Shown: positions 35,465 to 44,381 of the stretch, piece after piece
How positions within the stretch are numbered: position 1 is the stretch's first letter
How the letters are laid out: the number at the start of each line of letters is the position of its first letter
Source: Flavobacterium sp.
Lineage (GTDB): Bacteria > Bacteroidota > Bacteroidia > Flavobacteriales > Flavobacteriaceae
Length of the DNA: 63,017 nucleotides
Direction: 5' to 3'
Assembly: GCA_024644655.1 (NCBI GenBank)
Contig: JAHEHJ010000013.1
Location: forward strand, 1-63,017
Program-made: the position numbers and the translations under genes
Notes under the pieces: generated by a model
The model's database searches: none
What the model was told of the DNA's origin: nothing
Seen by the model: the letters and a program-made list of their open reading frames with translations, nothing else

Positions 35465-35508
35465 AAAACTCCGTTTTCAGAATCATATTGAAACTAAAAA
35501 CGGAGTTT
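35465..35508 (-). terminator. Intrinsic terminator of the DEAD-box gene
   Basis: A 12-bp perfect stem (35466-35477 with 35497-35508, 19-nt loop) followed on the minus strand by a short U-run. It begins 24 bp after the helicase stop codon. Confidence 0.7.
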
Positions 35509-35532
35509 ATATTGTTAGAGAAATTTATTCAA

Positions 35533-37446
35533 TTAACTTCTTCTAGGTCTTCTATTTTTGGCTGCTTCAAAAGAGCGTCCAGCTGGTTTTTCAGAAGAGC
35601 TTTCTGAGCGTCTTGGTGCTCTTTCTTCTCTTTGAAATGAACCTGGTTCTTTGCGGAAACCGCCTTCTCTTGGAGCCGCACTTCTTTCACTTCGGAAACC
35701 ACCTTCTTTTCTTGGGCCAAAACTACCACCACCACTTCTAGGTGCAGCACTTCTTCCCCCAAAACCTCCTGAGCTTCTTCGTTCACCGCCACCACTTCTT
35801 CCGTTGTGGTCACGTCTTTCTCTACTTCCGCCATCATTTTTAGAGATTTCTACATTGATACGTCTACCGTTCAAATCAAATCCATTAAGGATAGACATTA
35901 CTTTATCTGTATGTTCGCCATCAGTATTGAAGAAAGAGAAACCTTCTTTAACATCAACTTTGAATACATCATCTCTACCTAAATCCAATGTTTCTTTTAA
36001 GAAGTCTTTCAATTGCATCCAATCAAAATCATCACGAGAACCAATGTTTACAAAATAACGAACAGGATCCCCTGCTCTAATTTCTCTTGGTTCTGAACTG
36101 CGTTCGCTTCTTTCACTTCCTTTTTCTCCTGATAAATCACGTTTCTTTTTATAGTAGGCGATAAATCGATTGAACTCTACAGAAACCATTTTTTTGATTA
36201 ACTCTTCTTTAGTCAAGCCATCTAATACTTCGTTGATTGCAGGAAGGTAATTATCAATTTCGTGGTCTACTTCTGTATCCTTAATTTTATTAGCTAAGTG
36301 TAATAATTGGATTTCACATATTTCTATACCAGAAGGAATTGTTTTTTCTTCAAACTTTTGTTTGATGATTCTTTCGATGGCAGAAATTTTACGGATTTCA
36401 CTTTTAGTAATGATTACGATAGAAGTTCCTAATTTACCTGCACGACCTGTACGGCCTGAACGGTGGTTATAGGTTTCAATCTCATCGGGTAATTGGTAAT
36501 TTACAACGTGTGTGATATTGTCCACGTCAATTCCACGTGCGGCTACATCTGTTGCCACCAACATTTGGATTTGTCGTCCTCTAAACGATTTCATTACCCC
36601 ATCACGTTGTGCTTGAGATAAATCACCGTGTAAAGCAGCAGCGCTATACCCATCTTCAATTAATTTTTCAGCTACAGCTTGTGTATCGCGTTTTGTTCTA
36701 CAAAACACTACTGAGAATATATCCGGGTTAGCATCAGCTAAACGTTTAAGTGCTTCGTATCGGTCACGAGCATTCACACAATAAAATTCGTGTGATACCG
36801 TAGCTGAACCTGAGTTTTTAGTACCTACAGTTACTTCTGCAGGCTCCACCATAAACTTCTTAGCAATACGTGCTACCTCTGCAGGCATTGTTGCTGAGAA
36901 TAGCCATGTATTCTTTTCATCTGGAGTATCTGATAAAATAGATACAATGTCTTCATAGAATCCCATGTTCAACATTTCATCTGCTTCGTCAAGAATACAA
37001 AAATTAATGTTTTTAATGTTGACCAAACCACGGTTGATCATGTCTTGCATACGTCCTGGAGTTGCCACAATGATTTGTGCACCTCTTTTAATTTCTCGGG
37101 CTTGTTCTGTAATGCTTGCACCACCATAAACTGCCACTGTATGTAAACCCTTTACATATTTTGAGTATTGTTTAATCTCGTTGGTGATTTGTAAGCATAG
37201 CTCACGCGTTGGTGATAAAATTAACGCTTGTGTACTTCTGTCTTCCGCATCAATTTTTTGAATTAGCGGGAATCCAAAAGCTGCTGTTTTCCCTGTACCT
37301 GTTTGTGCTAAAGCTACTAAGTCTGTGTTTTGTTCCAATAGTACTGGAATCGCTTTTTCTTGCACTTCTGACGGATTCTCAAATCCTAGATCTTTGATCG
37401 CCAGCAGTAACGATTCATTCAGACCTAATTGTTCAAATTTATTCAT
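35533..37446 (-). CDS. DEAD-box ATP-dependent RNA helicase, CsdA/DeaD type
   Basis: A 637-residue RNA helicase. The Q motif region, motif I AQTGTGKTAAF, motif II DEAD, motif III SAT and motif VI HRSGRTGRAG are all intact. A DbpA-type RNA-binding domain follows (about 455-540: PVRYFVNIGSRDDFDW, GFSFFNTDGEHTDKV), then an Arg/Gly/Ser-rich disordered tail with repeated GGFR, RSGGG and PR motifs (about 545-637). It is likely a cold-shock or ribosome-assembly helicase. Strong antisense open frames under the RG-rich tail are by-products of composition. Confidence 0.94.
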   Translation of the reverse strand: MNKFEQLGLNESLLLAIKDLGFENPSEVQEKAIPVLLEQNTDLVALAQTGTGKTAAFGFPLIQKIDAEDRSTQALILSPTRELCLQITNEIKQYSKYVKGLHTVAVYGGASITEQAREIKRGAQIIVATPGRMQDMINRGLVNIKNINFCILDEADEMLNMGFYEDIVSILSDTPDEKNTWLFSATMPAEVARIAKKFMVEPAEVTVGTKNSGSATVSHEFYCVNARDRYEALKRLADANPDIFSVVFCRTKRDTQAVAEKLIEDGYSAAALHGDLSQAQRDGVMKSFRGRQIQMLVATDVAARGIDVDNITHVVNYQLPDEIETYNHRSGRTGRAGKLGTSIVIITKSEIRKISAIERIIKQKFEEKTIPSGIEICEIQLLHLANKIKDTEVDHEIDNYLPAINEVLDGLTKEELIKKMVSVEFNRFIAYYKKKRDLSGEKGSERSERSSEPREIRAGDPVRYFVNIGSRDDFDWMQLKDFLKETLDLGRDDVFKVDVKEGFSFFNTDGEHTDKVMSILNGFDLNGRRINVEISKNDGGSRERRDHNGRSGGGERRSSGGFGGRSAAPRSGGGSFGPRKEGGFRSERSAAPREGGFRKEPGSFQREERAPRRSESSSEKPAGRSFEAAKNRRPRRS

Positions 37447-37466
37447 ATAATATTTTAAATTGGGTG

Positions 37467-37474
37467 CAAAGGTA
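37467..37474 (-). promoter_or_regulatory. Putative -7 element for the DEAD-box gene
   Basis: The minus strand reads TACCTTTG, matching TAnnTTTG, about 20 bp upstream of the helicase start. No clear TTG is found at -33. Confidence 0.45.
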
Positions 37475-37586
37475 GTCTTTAAATACTATATAAACTAATT
37501 TGTTACTAATTGATATTTAATTAGTTACAAATTAAGCTGCAAATTTAAAATACGCAAAGAGTCAGATTTAGGAATAATTACTGTAT

Positions 37587-38156
37587 TTATTGTAAAAAAT
37601 CAACCAATTGCTTCACGGCTAAACCTCTATGGCTAATGCTTGATTTTTCATCTAATGTCAACTCTGCAAAGGTTTTGTTATATCCATCTGCAACAAAAAT
37701 AGGGTCATAACCAAATCCATTGCTTCCTATTTTCTCTTCTATGATTTTGCCATTGACTATACCCGTAAAAATATTTTGTTTTCCTTTACTGTTCAAACAA
37801 ATCACTGTCTTAAAGTTGGCTTTTCTATTTGAACTACCCGCTAACTTTTCAAGTATTTTGTTCATGTTATCGTTGGCATCTTTTTGTTCACCCGCATAGC
37901 GTGCTGAATAGACTCCAGGCTCTCCACCTAAGGCATCCACTTCTAAACCGGTATCATCTGCAAAACAATCGTAGCCATAATTTTGAGTAATATAATTAGC
38001 TTTAAGAATGGCATTTCCTTCAATAGTACTTGCCGTTTCAGGTATTTCCTCAAAACAGCCTATATCGTCTAAGCTAAGAATTTGAATAGTTGCAGGTACT
38101 AAATTTTGTATTTCTTTTATTTTATTTGGATTGGATGACGCGAATACGAGTTGCAT
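37587..38156 (-). CDS. rdgB: Non-canonical purine NTP pyrophosphatase (RdgB/HAM1)
   Basis: A 189-residue house-cleaning enzyme that hydrolyses ITP, dITP and XTP to monophosphates and keeps them out of DNA and RNA. The N-terminus LVFASSNPNKIKEIQ is the nucleotide-binding signature. CFADDTGLEVDALGGEPGVYSARYAG has the catalytic Asp, and GSNGFGYDPIF with SHRGLAVKQL forms the base-specificity pocket. Length is normal. A CAAATATA element (-7 on the minus strand, 38180-38187) lies upstream. Confidence 0.95.
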   Translation of the reverse strand: MQLVFASSNPNKIKEIQNLVPATIQILSLDDIGCFEEIPETASTIEGNAILKANYITQNYGYDCFADDTGLEVDALGGEPGVYSARYAGEQKDANDNMNKILEKLAGSSNRKANFKTVICLNSKGKQNIFTGIVNGKIIEEKIGSNGFGYDPIFVADGYNKTFAELTLDEKSSISHRGLAVKQLVDFLQ

Positions 38157-38398
38157 ATAATTCTATGATTTTAATTTAACAAATATACTTTAGATAGTGC
38201 TGTTTGAAAAATTATACAAGATAAAATTGTTTTATAGTGATATCTCAAAAGATATTGATTTATAAAGATCCTTTGATTAGCTGTATTTCAAAATTCTATT
38301 TTATTCCCATAACGCTTTCTCTATAAAAACTAGTTTAAAAGGGTTTAGGATTATTAATTTTATGGATTCAATTATTAGGAGTAAACTTTTTTTATAAT

Positions 38399-38406
38399 TA
38401 CTTTTG
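38399..38406 (+). promoter_or_regulatory. Putative -7 element for the serine-palmitoyltransferase-like gene
   Basis: TACTTTTG matches TAnnTTTG, 25 bp upstream of the start codon. No TTG occurs at the expected distance. Confidence 0.45.
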
Positions 38407-38431
38407 CCTCGTTTTTTAAATACATTTAAAA

Positions 38432-39691
38432 ATGGTAAAAGATTTATTCGAAAGAATACAAAACAATAAAGGACCTCTAGGAAAATGGGCTTCTCAAGCA
38501 GAAGGTTATTATGTTTTCCCTAAACTTGAGGGAGAATTAGGTCCAAGAATGCAATTTCACGGAAAGAATATATTGAATTGGAGTCTGAATGATTATTTAG
38601 GCTTAGCCAATCATCCAGAAGTACGTAAAGCCGATGCCGATGCTGCAGCTCAATATGGTGCTGCTTATCCAATGGGTGCTCGTATGATGAGTGGTCATAC
38701 TGATGCTCATGAGCAATTGGAGCGCGAGTTGGCCGAATTTGTCATGAAAGAATCGGCTTATTTATTGAATTTTGGTTACCAAGGAATGGTGTCTATTATC
38801 GATGCTTTGGTAACTAAAAATGATGTGATTGTATATGACGTGGATGCACATGCCTGTATTATTGACGGAGTTCGTTTGCATATGGGTAAACGCTTTACTT
38901 ATCGTCATAATGACATTGAAAGCATGGAAAAAAATTTACAACGTGCGACTAAATTAGCAGAAGAGACTGGTGGAGGTATATTATTTATTACTGAAGGTGT
39001 TTTTGGAATGCGTGGTCAGCAAGGTAAATTGAAAGAGATTGTTGCCATGAAATCAAAATACAACTTTAGATTATTGGTTGATGATGCACACGGTTTTGGA
39101 ACTTTAGGAAAAACAGGCGCTGGTGCTGGAGAAGAGCAAGGATGTCAAGATGGGATTGATGTGTATTTCTCAACTTTTGCTAAATCAATGGCTAACATTG
39201 GTGCATTTGTAGCCGCCGACAAAGCTATTATCGATTATTTGAAATACAATTTACGTTCTCAAATGTTTGCTAAGGCATTGCCAATGATTCAAACAGTGGG
39301 ATCCTTGAAACGTTTAGAATTGTTGCGTAACTCTTCAGAATTAAAAGACAAGTTGTGGGTTAATGTGAATGCATTACAACAGGGATTAAAATCTAGAGGT
39401 TTTAATATTGGTGACACCAATACTTGTGTAACTCCTGTTTATCTTGAGGGTTCTATACCCGAAGCGATGGTCATGGTTAATGATTTAAGAGAAAATTATG
39501 GTATCTTTTTATCCATAGTAGTCTACCCAGTAATTCCGAAAGGCATTATTTTGTTACGTATGATTCCTACGGCTTCCCATACATTATCTGATATTGATGA
39601 AACGTTAGCTGCTTTCGAAGCAATACGTGAAAAACTACTTAATGGTACGTATAAAAAAATTGCTGAAGCCACAACTGTAGATGTTTCTTAG
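38432..39691 (+). CDS. PLP-dependent alpha-oxoamine synthase, serine palmitoyltransferase-like
   Basis: A 419-residue fold-type I PLP enzyme that condenses an amino acid with an acyl-CoA. Key positions are the PLP-stacking histidine in VDAHACIIDG, Asp217/His220 in LLVDDAHGFG, and the PLP-binding Lys251 in TFAKSMANIGAF. A glycine-rich GAAYPMGARMMSGHTDAHEQLE precedes. It resembles bacterial serine palmitoyltransferase, used for sphingolipids, or the related cysteate acyltransferase that makes sulfonolipids in gliding flavobacteria. Sequence inspection cannot decide between them. KBL/AONS is less likely given the long N-terminus. The gene stands alone with promoter and terminator. Confidence 0.85.
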   Translation: MVKDLFERIQNNKGPLGKWASQAEGYYVFPKLEGELGPRMQFHGKNILNWSLNDYLGLANHPEVRKADADAAAQYGAAYPMGARMMSGHTDAHEQLERELAEFVMKESAYLLNFGYQGMVSIIDALVTKNDVIVYDVDAHACIIDGVRLHMGKRFTYRHNDIESMEKNLQRATKLAEETGGGILFITEGVFGMRGQQGKLKEIVAMKSKYNFRLLVDDAHGFGTLGKTGAGAGEEQGCQDGIDVYFSTFAKSMANIGAFVAADKAIIDYLKYNLRSQMFAKALPMIQTVGSLKRLELLRNSSELKDKLWVNVNALQQGLKSRGFNIGDTNTCVTPVYLEGSIPEAMVMVNDLRENYGIFLSIVVYPVIPKGIILLRMIPTASHTLSDIDETLAAFEAIREKLLNGTYKKIAEATTVDVS

Positions 39692-39711
39692 TTGTAGTCA
39701 TTAGAATATAG

Positions 39712-39747
39712 AAAAGAGATGTTAGATTTAACATCTCTTTTTTTTTT
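39712..39747 (+). terminator. Intrinsic terminator
   Basis: A 9-bp stem (39716-39724 with 39729-39737), extended by A-T pairs and followed by a U-run of about ten. It lies 20 bp after the serine-palmitoyltransferase-like stop. Confidence 0.87.
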
Positions 39748-39793
39748 AAGGAAACTTTAAAAATTCAACTTCTTATTAGTCAAAAAAATAATT

Positions 39794-39801
39794 TATTTTT
39801 G
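39794..39801 (+). promoter_or_regulatory. Putative -7 element
   Basis: TATTTTTG matches TAnnTTTG, 35 bp upstream of the TlpA-like gene start. No clear -33 TTG is visible. Confidence 0.42.
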
Positions 39802-39836
39802 GCTTACTATAATTGAATACTATAAATAGATTGACT

Positions 39837-41354
39837 ATGAAAAAATTACTTTTGGGGTTAGCACTTTGCTTGACTACAAGTTACGCCACCGCTCAAACGG
39901 GATATGACATTACGATCCATTTAAAAAACTGCAAAGACACCTTGGCTTACCTTACCTTTTATCAAATGGACAAAACCATGTTAAAAGATACTTGTTTGCA
40001 TATCAAAGAAGGAAAAATTAGATTTACAGGTAAAACTAAACTAGACAAAGGAGTTTATTCCTTAGTAAGTCAACAAAAGAGTATTTATTTTGATTTCTAT
40101 ATTGACCAAGATAATCAGAATTTAGCAATAACTAGTGATGCTAGTCCAGACAAGTTAATTTCGGAGCTAACGGCTGTCAACTGCCCAAAAGAGAATGATT
40201 TTTTTCAGTATGTTAAATTTATAACCCAACAAAAAAGAGATTTACAAGCACTTGTACAAAAAACAGAATTGCATACCAAAAAGGATACATTAGCTTTAAA
40301 CGAGAAGCAACTAAAAGTAGATAAAGATATAAATAATTATGAAACCCAATTCTTGGCCGATCACAAGGGAACTTATATTGGGGCTATACTAAATCTAAAA
40401 GTAGAGAAACTTTTAAAAGAAATCCCAAAATCCTCAAATGGTCGACCTGATAGCTTAAAAGTATATCAATATTATAAAGATCATTTTTGGGATGATGTTG
40501 ATTTTAAAGATGATGCTACTATGCGCAATCCTTTTTTTCTACCAAAATTAAAAAAGTATTTTGCTAATTTAGTAATCAATCACCCGGACTCTGTTTGTGT
40601 TGAAATTGACAAGATTTTAACGAAAACAGCCCCTAAGAGTAATTTGTACAAAACCTTATTAGCTCACTTTACCTATACCTATGAAACCTCTGAAATCATG
40701 GGCTTTGACAAAGTGTTTGTGTATATGTCGGATCATTATTTTAAGACGGGAAAAGCTGTGGGTATTTATGAAGATGAAGATGTAGTAAATAGAATTATTA
40801 AACGTGCGGATAAATTAAAACCACTGTTATTGGATGCTGTTGCTCAAGATTTATTCATGATAAAAGCTGAAGATTATGAGAAATTGAAAGCTATGGGATT
40901 TGAAAATGCTAAGAATAGTGAAGAAATGACCAAAGTATTTTATGAACATGTAAATGATGTCAATAAATTATTTGTCAAGTTAAGCGATGTCAAAGCGGCC
41001 TATACCCTACTCTTATTTTGGGATGTTGATTGTGGTCACTGTCAAAAAGAAATCCCTAAATTGGTTACTTTAAATGAAGAGTTACTTAAAGAAGGTATTG
41101 ACATTAAGATTTTTAGTGTTTATATGCAGCATGAAGGAGATAAATACTTAAAATACATTGCTGAGCATAAATTACCTTGGATAAATGTATATGATGGTGC
41201 CCATTATAATAACGCAGTTGAAAAATACGATGTATATTCAACTCCTGTTATGTACTTGTTGGACCAAAATAAAGTGATTAAAGCCAAGCGTATGAGTGTA
41301 GAACAACTTAAGCCAATTCTACAAGATTTAGAAAAAAGAAAGGTTAAAAAGTAG
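39837..41354 (+). CDS. Exported DUF4369/DUF5106-type thiol-disulfide protein (TlpA-like)
   Basis: A 505-residue exported redox protein. The ATG at 39837 gives a proper signal peptide (about 1-20, ending ATAQ); the TTG at 39813 is rejected. The N-terminal beta domain (about 22-115; ITIHLKNCKDTLAYL) resembles DUF4369. A helical middle follows (about 120-370), and a C-terminal thioredoxin fold has the active site CGHC (Cys399-Cys402) in FWDVDCGHCQKEIPKL and a cis-Pro in YSTPVMYLLD. Such proteins reduce or isomerise disulfides in the periplasm or on the surface. Confidence 0.87.
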   Translation: MKKLLLGLALCLTTSYATAQTGYDITIHLKNCKDTLAYLTFYQMDKTMLKDTCLHIKEGKIRFTGKTKLDKGVYSLVSQQKSIYFDFYIDQDNQNLAITSDASPDKLISELTAVNCPKENDFFQYVKFITQQKRDLQALVQKTELHTKKDTLALNEKQLKVDKDINNYETQFLADHKGTYIGAILNLKVEKLLKEIPKSSNGRPDSLKVYQYYKDHFWDDVDFKDDATMRNPFFLPKLKKYFANLVINHPDSVCVEIDKILTKTAPKSNLYKTLLAHFTYTYETSEIMGFDKVFVYMSDHYFKTGKAVGIYEDEDVVNRIIKRADKLKPLLLDAVAQDLFMIKAEDYEKLKAMGFENAKNSEEMTKVFYEHVNDVNKLFVKLSDVKAAYTLLLFWDVDCGHCQKEIPKLVTLNEELLKEGIDIKIFSVYMQHEGDKYLKYIAEHKLPWINVYDGAHYNNAVEKYDVYSTPVMYLLDQNKVIKAKRMSVEQLKPILQDLEKRKVKK

Positions 41355-41408
41355 TTTTTATCCTCATAACACACTTTTTGGGCCTAAATAAACAATCATG
41401 AATCAATG

Positions 41409-41524
41409 GCTTTTGACAAAGTTGTTTATACCTATAAACCAAAACCTTTATGCCTATAAACAAAGTCGTTCTTGCCTATAAAAATGGGCTTTATGCGCAT
41501 GAAATTTCTATTGATTGCATGAAA
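41409..41524. repeat. 22-bp-period tandem repeat
   Basis: The octamer CCTATAAA begins at 41431, 41453 and 41475, exactly 22 bp apart. Each is followed by a diverged 14-bp tail, often ending in TATG or CTTG. A weaker unit precedes at 41409. Downstream GCATGAAA occurs at 41497 and 41517, roughly in register. The array fills the gap between the TlpA-like gene and the convergent MazG-like gene. Confidence 0.75.
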
Positions 41525-41535
41525 AAAGTCTAAGG

Positions 41536-41919
41536 TTATTTTAGTATTTCTTCAAAATTGGGTTTGAAATAATTAGGCCCTTTCATCACTTTTCCATCTT
41601 CTCTGTAAATGGGTCTGCCGTTTTCATCCAGCTTACTCATATTGCTACGTTGGATTTCGTCAAATACAGCTTCAATTTTATGTTGTAAACCATGTTCGAG
41701 TAATGTGCCGCATAAAATATATAGCATATCCCCTAGAGCATCTGCAATTTCAACTATATCATCATTTTGCACAGCTTCCAGATATTCCTCGTTTTCTTCT
41801 TTCATTAAATTAAAACGCAACATGTTTTTTTGTTCCCCAAGAGAAGCTTTCATTTCAGTACTCACTCCTAATCCGAAAGCAGTATGGAATTCTTTTACGG
41901 CATTAATTTGTTTTTGCAT
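41536..41919 (-). CDS. MazG-like all-alpha NTP pyrophosphohydrolase
   Basis: A 127-residue cytosolic protein. I use the ATG at 41919 (MQKQINAVKEFHTAFG); the longer frame to 41997 adds an unlikely leader. The metal-binding signature of the MazG/phosphoribosyl-ATP pyrophosphohydrolase superfamily is present as KEENEEYLEA (ExxE) and VEIADALGDMLYI (ExxD). It should hydrolyse nucleoside triphosphates or a related nucleotide at the alpha-beta bond. The histidine-synthesis role of HisE is unlikely because no his genes are nearby. Confidence 0.83.
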   Translation of the reverse strand: MQKQINAVKEFHTAFGLGVSTEMKASLGEQKNMLRFNLMKEENEEYLEAVQNDDIVEIADALGDMLYILCGTLLEHGLQHKIEAVFDEIQRSNMSKLDENGRPIYREDGKVMKGPNYFKPNFEEILK

Positions 41920-41997
41920 TATATTCGTATTTAATTGTGATTGCAAAATACAACTTTTAGATACATTTGAGTAAATTTGTTGAAAATTTGAAAACAA

Positions 41998-42186
41998 ATG
42001 TTTACAACAGGACAGCTTATTTTTGCGGTATTATTCTTTATTGCTTTTGTAATAGCTATGTATTTTTCGTATGGTAAAGACAAAATATTGCACCAAAAAT
42101 TTTACCAAGGAAGTTATAAAGTTTTAATAGCATTCCTATTATTTATAGCCCTACTCTTTGTCATTAAAATAACCTTAAAACGGTAA
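41998..42186 (+). CDS. Small two-helix membrane protein
   Basis: A 62-residue protein with two hydrophobic helices (about 5-25 and 38-58) joined by a short polar loop (YGKDKILHQKFYQGSYK). ATG start. The next gene starts 41 bp later, so it may be co-transcribed with the SRPBCC gene. It is divergent from the MazG-like gene. I do not recognise a named family. Confidence 0.68.
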   Translation: MFTTGQLIFAVLFFIAFVIAMYFSYGKDKILHQKFYQGSYKVLIAFLLFIALLFVIKITLKR

Positions 42187-42227
42187 TTGTACTGCCTGAT
42201 TGGTATTTATACTTACACTATAGTTTC

Positions 42228-43331
42228 ATGAAAATTTTACAATATCTTTTTTTACTAGTATTGCTTGCCTTTTTTGGAGCAGCTGTTTATATAATGACTC
42301 AAGACGGCACTTTTGAAGTGAATAGTAGTCAAGTAATTCGTGTGCCTAAAACAACCGTTTTTGATTACGTGAATGATTATCGAAATTGGGAAACTTTTGG
42401 GTCTTGGATGAAAAAAGATACTGATATTCATTATAATTATCCTGCAAAAACAATGGGAGATGGTGGATATTGTTCTTGGAATGTTAATTCTAAGGTTGGG
42501 CTACTTAAAACGAACCGTGTGAGCGAGGGAACATCTATAGACCAACTGTTTGATTTTGATGGAACAACAGCTAAAATTCATTGGACATTTAAAGATACAA
42601 TTGGCGGCGTAAAAGTTAGTATACAAACCAAAGGAACTGTAAATTTAGTATCTAAAGTTTCTTCGTTTTTCAAAGGAGGAGTTGCCATAATTCTTCAAGA
42701 TGTATTTGCTAAAAGTTTGAATAATTTACAAAAGACTCTTGTCTATGAAATGAAAACGTTTCATATTAAAGTCAATGGGGTTTCGCAACGCAACTCAGGA
42801 TATTGTTTAAAACAAACGTTTACCTGCACTTTGAAAAGTTTGCCTCGAAATATAAAAATTAGTATGCCACGAATGGTTCACTTTTTCAAACAAAACAAAT
42901 TAGCTATGAATGGAAAGCCATTTGTTTACTATGATATGTATGATACCGCAAGAGGTTTAGTTACTTTCTCTATTTGTATTCCTACCACAAAACAAATTTA
43001 TGTGTCACCTGGAAGTGATATTACATCGGGTGAAATAGTTCCCTTTACTTGCTTAAAAACTACATTGATAGGTGATTATTCGCATACACAAGAAGCTTGG
43101 AAACAAGCTAGAAAATATATATCAGACAATGGCTATAGTGAAAATACTGCAGGAAAATATGCAGAGGTATATATAAAAACTTTAGATGATATTAAACAAC
43201 CTTCTAAATGGATTACCGAAATTTACATTCCTGTTTTCCCAAAAGTTGCAGAAACCACAACAGTTGTAACTACATCAGAACCAGACATTTCTACTGATAA
43301 CACCTCAGATTCTACAAAAATAATACCTTAA
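42228..43331 (+). CDS. Membrane-anchored SRPBCC-family protein
   Basis: A 367-residue protein with one N-terminal helix (about 4-26) and two START/polyketide-cyclase-like regions. The first (about 30-170) shows the typical DYVNDYRNWETFGSWM motif, and the second (about 190-345) is GyrI-like or SRPBCC-like. It ends in a Thr/Ser-rich tail. Such Bacteroidota proteins are named for polyketide cyclase folds, but the ligand is unknown. It precedes the ECF sigma operon by 59 bp and may be separate, because a poly-T stretch lies between. Confidence 0.82.
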   Translation: MKILQYLFLLVLLAFFGAAVYIMTQDGTFEVNSSQVIRVPKTTVFDYVNDYRNWETFGSWMKKDTDIHYNYPAKTMGDGGYCSWNVNSKVGLLKTNRVSEGTSIDQLFDFDGTTAKIHWTFKDTIGGVKVSIQTKGTVNLVSKVSSFFKGGVAIILQDVFAKSLNNLQKTLVYEMKTFHIKVNGVSQRNSGYCLKQTFTCTLKSLPRNIKISMPRMVHFFKQNKLAMNGKPFVYYDMYDTARGLVTFSICIPTTKQIYVSPGSDITSGEIVPFTCLKTTLIGDYSHTQEAWKQARKYISDNGYSENTAGKYAEVYIKTLDDIKQPSKWITEIYIPVFPKVAETTTVVTTSEPDISTDNTSDSTKIIP

Positions 43332-43390
43332 ATACATTTCTTGATTAAACCTTTTGCTTTTTTTTTAGTCTAATATATAAATAAGACATT

Positions 43391-43930
43391 TTGCAGGACG
43401 AAAAGGAATATATAAAAGCGTTACAGAATCCGCATACGCAACAGAAAGCGTTTGCCGATTTATTGACACAGTATGAAAAGCCTTTGTATTTTCATGTTCG
43501 AACTATAGTTTTGAATCATGATGATTCCCATGATGTATTGCAAAACACCTTTATTAAAGTATTTCAAAATTTAAATGAATTTAAGGGTGAAAGTAAATTG
43601 TACAGTTGGTTGTTTCGTATTGCCACAAACGAAGCCTTATCCTATATCAATAAGGCTGCTACTAAAAACAACTACAGCACTGTAGAATACCAACAAAAAG
43701 CGGTAGACAATTTAGTTGCAGACACTTATTTTGAAGGAGATGCAATCCAATTAAAATTACAAAGGGCTATTTCAATATTGCCTGAAAAGCAACAATTAGT
43801 ATTTAAAATGCGATACTTTGAAGATTTAAAATATGAAGAAATGTCCGAGATTTTATGCACTTCTGTCGGTGCTTTAAAAGCATCCTATCATATAGCCGTA
43901 AAAAAAATAGAAGAATTTATTAAAACCTAA
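43391..43930 (+). CDS. ECF-type RNA polymerase sigma factor
   Basis: A 179-residue sigma-70 family protein of the extracytoplasmic-function group. Region 2 includes HDDSHDVLQNTFIKVFQNL and LYSWLFRIATNEAL for core binding and -10 recognition. Region 4 includes LPEKQQLVFKMRYFEDLKYEEMSEIL for -35 binding. The start is TTG at 43391; no ATG lies in a better position. It is followed by a predicted anti-sigma-like membrane protein and a periplasmic Spy-like protein, a typical Flavobacteriaceae signalling operon. Confidence 0.9.
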   Translation: MQDEKEYIKALQNPHTQQKAFADLLTQYEKPLYFHVRTIVLNHDDSHDVLQNTFIKVFQNLNEFKGESKLYSWLFRIATNEALSYINKAATKNNYSTVEYQQKAVDNLVADTYFEGDAIQLKLQRAISILPEKQQLVFKMRYFEDLKYEEMSEILCTSVGALKASYHIAVKKIEEFIKT

Positions 43931-43964
43931 TTAAACCTTTTTCAAAAAAAACAGTCTAATAGTT

Positions 43965-44378
43965 ATGAAAGATTTTAAATTAGAATCCAATACAAAGCTA
44001 AATTCGGGATTTACAGTTCCTGAAGGGTATTTTGATTCCTTTTCTCAACTAGTTTTAGAGCAATTACCACAATCCAAGCCAAAAGTTGTTTCTCTTTTTG
44101 GTAAATATCAGAAATGGTATTATGCAGCAGCAGCTGTTGTTGTATTAGCTATTAGTATCCCATTTATAAAATCAACTGATACTACTTTTGAGCAAGTAGA
44201 TCCAGTCACATTAGAAAACTATTTAGTAAATCAATCTACGGTAAATGAAGATGAAATTGTGGATGTGATGGCAAATGAAGATATTGAAAAAATCCCTATT
44301 GAATATTCAATTTCAGATAAAGACATAGAAGAAACATTAGAATCGAATCCCAATATTGAACAATACTTAATAAACTAA
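43965..44378 (+). CDS. Single-pass membrane protein, putative anti-sigma factor
   Basis: A 137-residue protein with a cytoplasmic N-terminus (about 1-45), one membrane helix (about 50-66) and a short acidic extracytoplasmic part. The N-terminal GFTVPEGYFDSFSQLVLEQLP motif is seen in many Bacteroidota genes after ECF sigma genes. It lies 34 bp after the sigma gene and 3 bp before the Spy-like gene. Its size, topology and place suggest a regulator of the sigma factor; direct binding is not shown by sequence. Confidence 0.72.
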   Translation: MKDFKLESNTKLNSGFTVPEGYFDSFSQLVLEQLPQSKPKVVSLFGKYQKWYYAAAAVVVLAISIPFIKSTDTTFEQVDPVTLENYLVNQSTVNEDEIVDVMANEDIEKIPIEYSISDKDIEETLESNPNIEQYLIN

Positions 44379-44381
44379 TAT

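Noticed and set aside
35529..35837. 102-codon minus-strand frame under the DEAD helicase 3' end, and a matching plus-strand Pro-rich frame at 35651-36058
   Set aside because: Both are shadows of the Arg/Gly/Ser-rich helicase tail, whose codon composition leaves other frames open.
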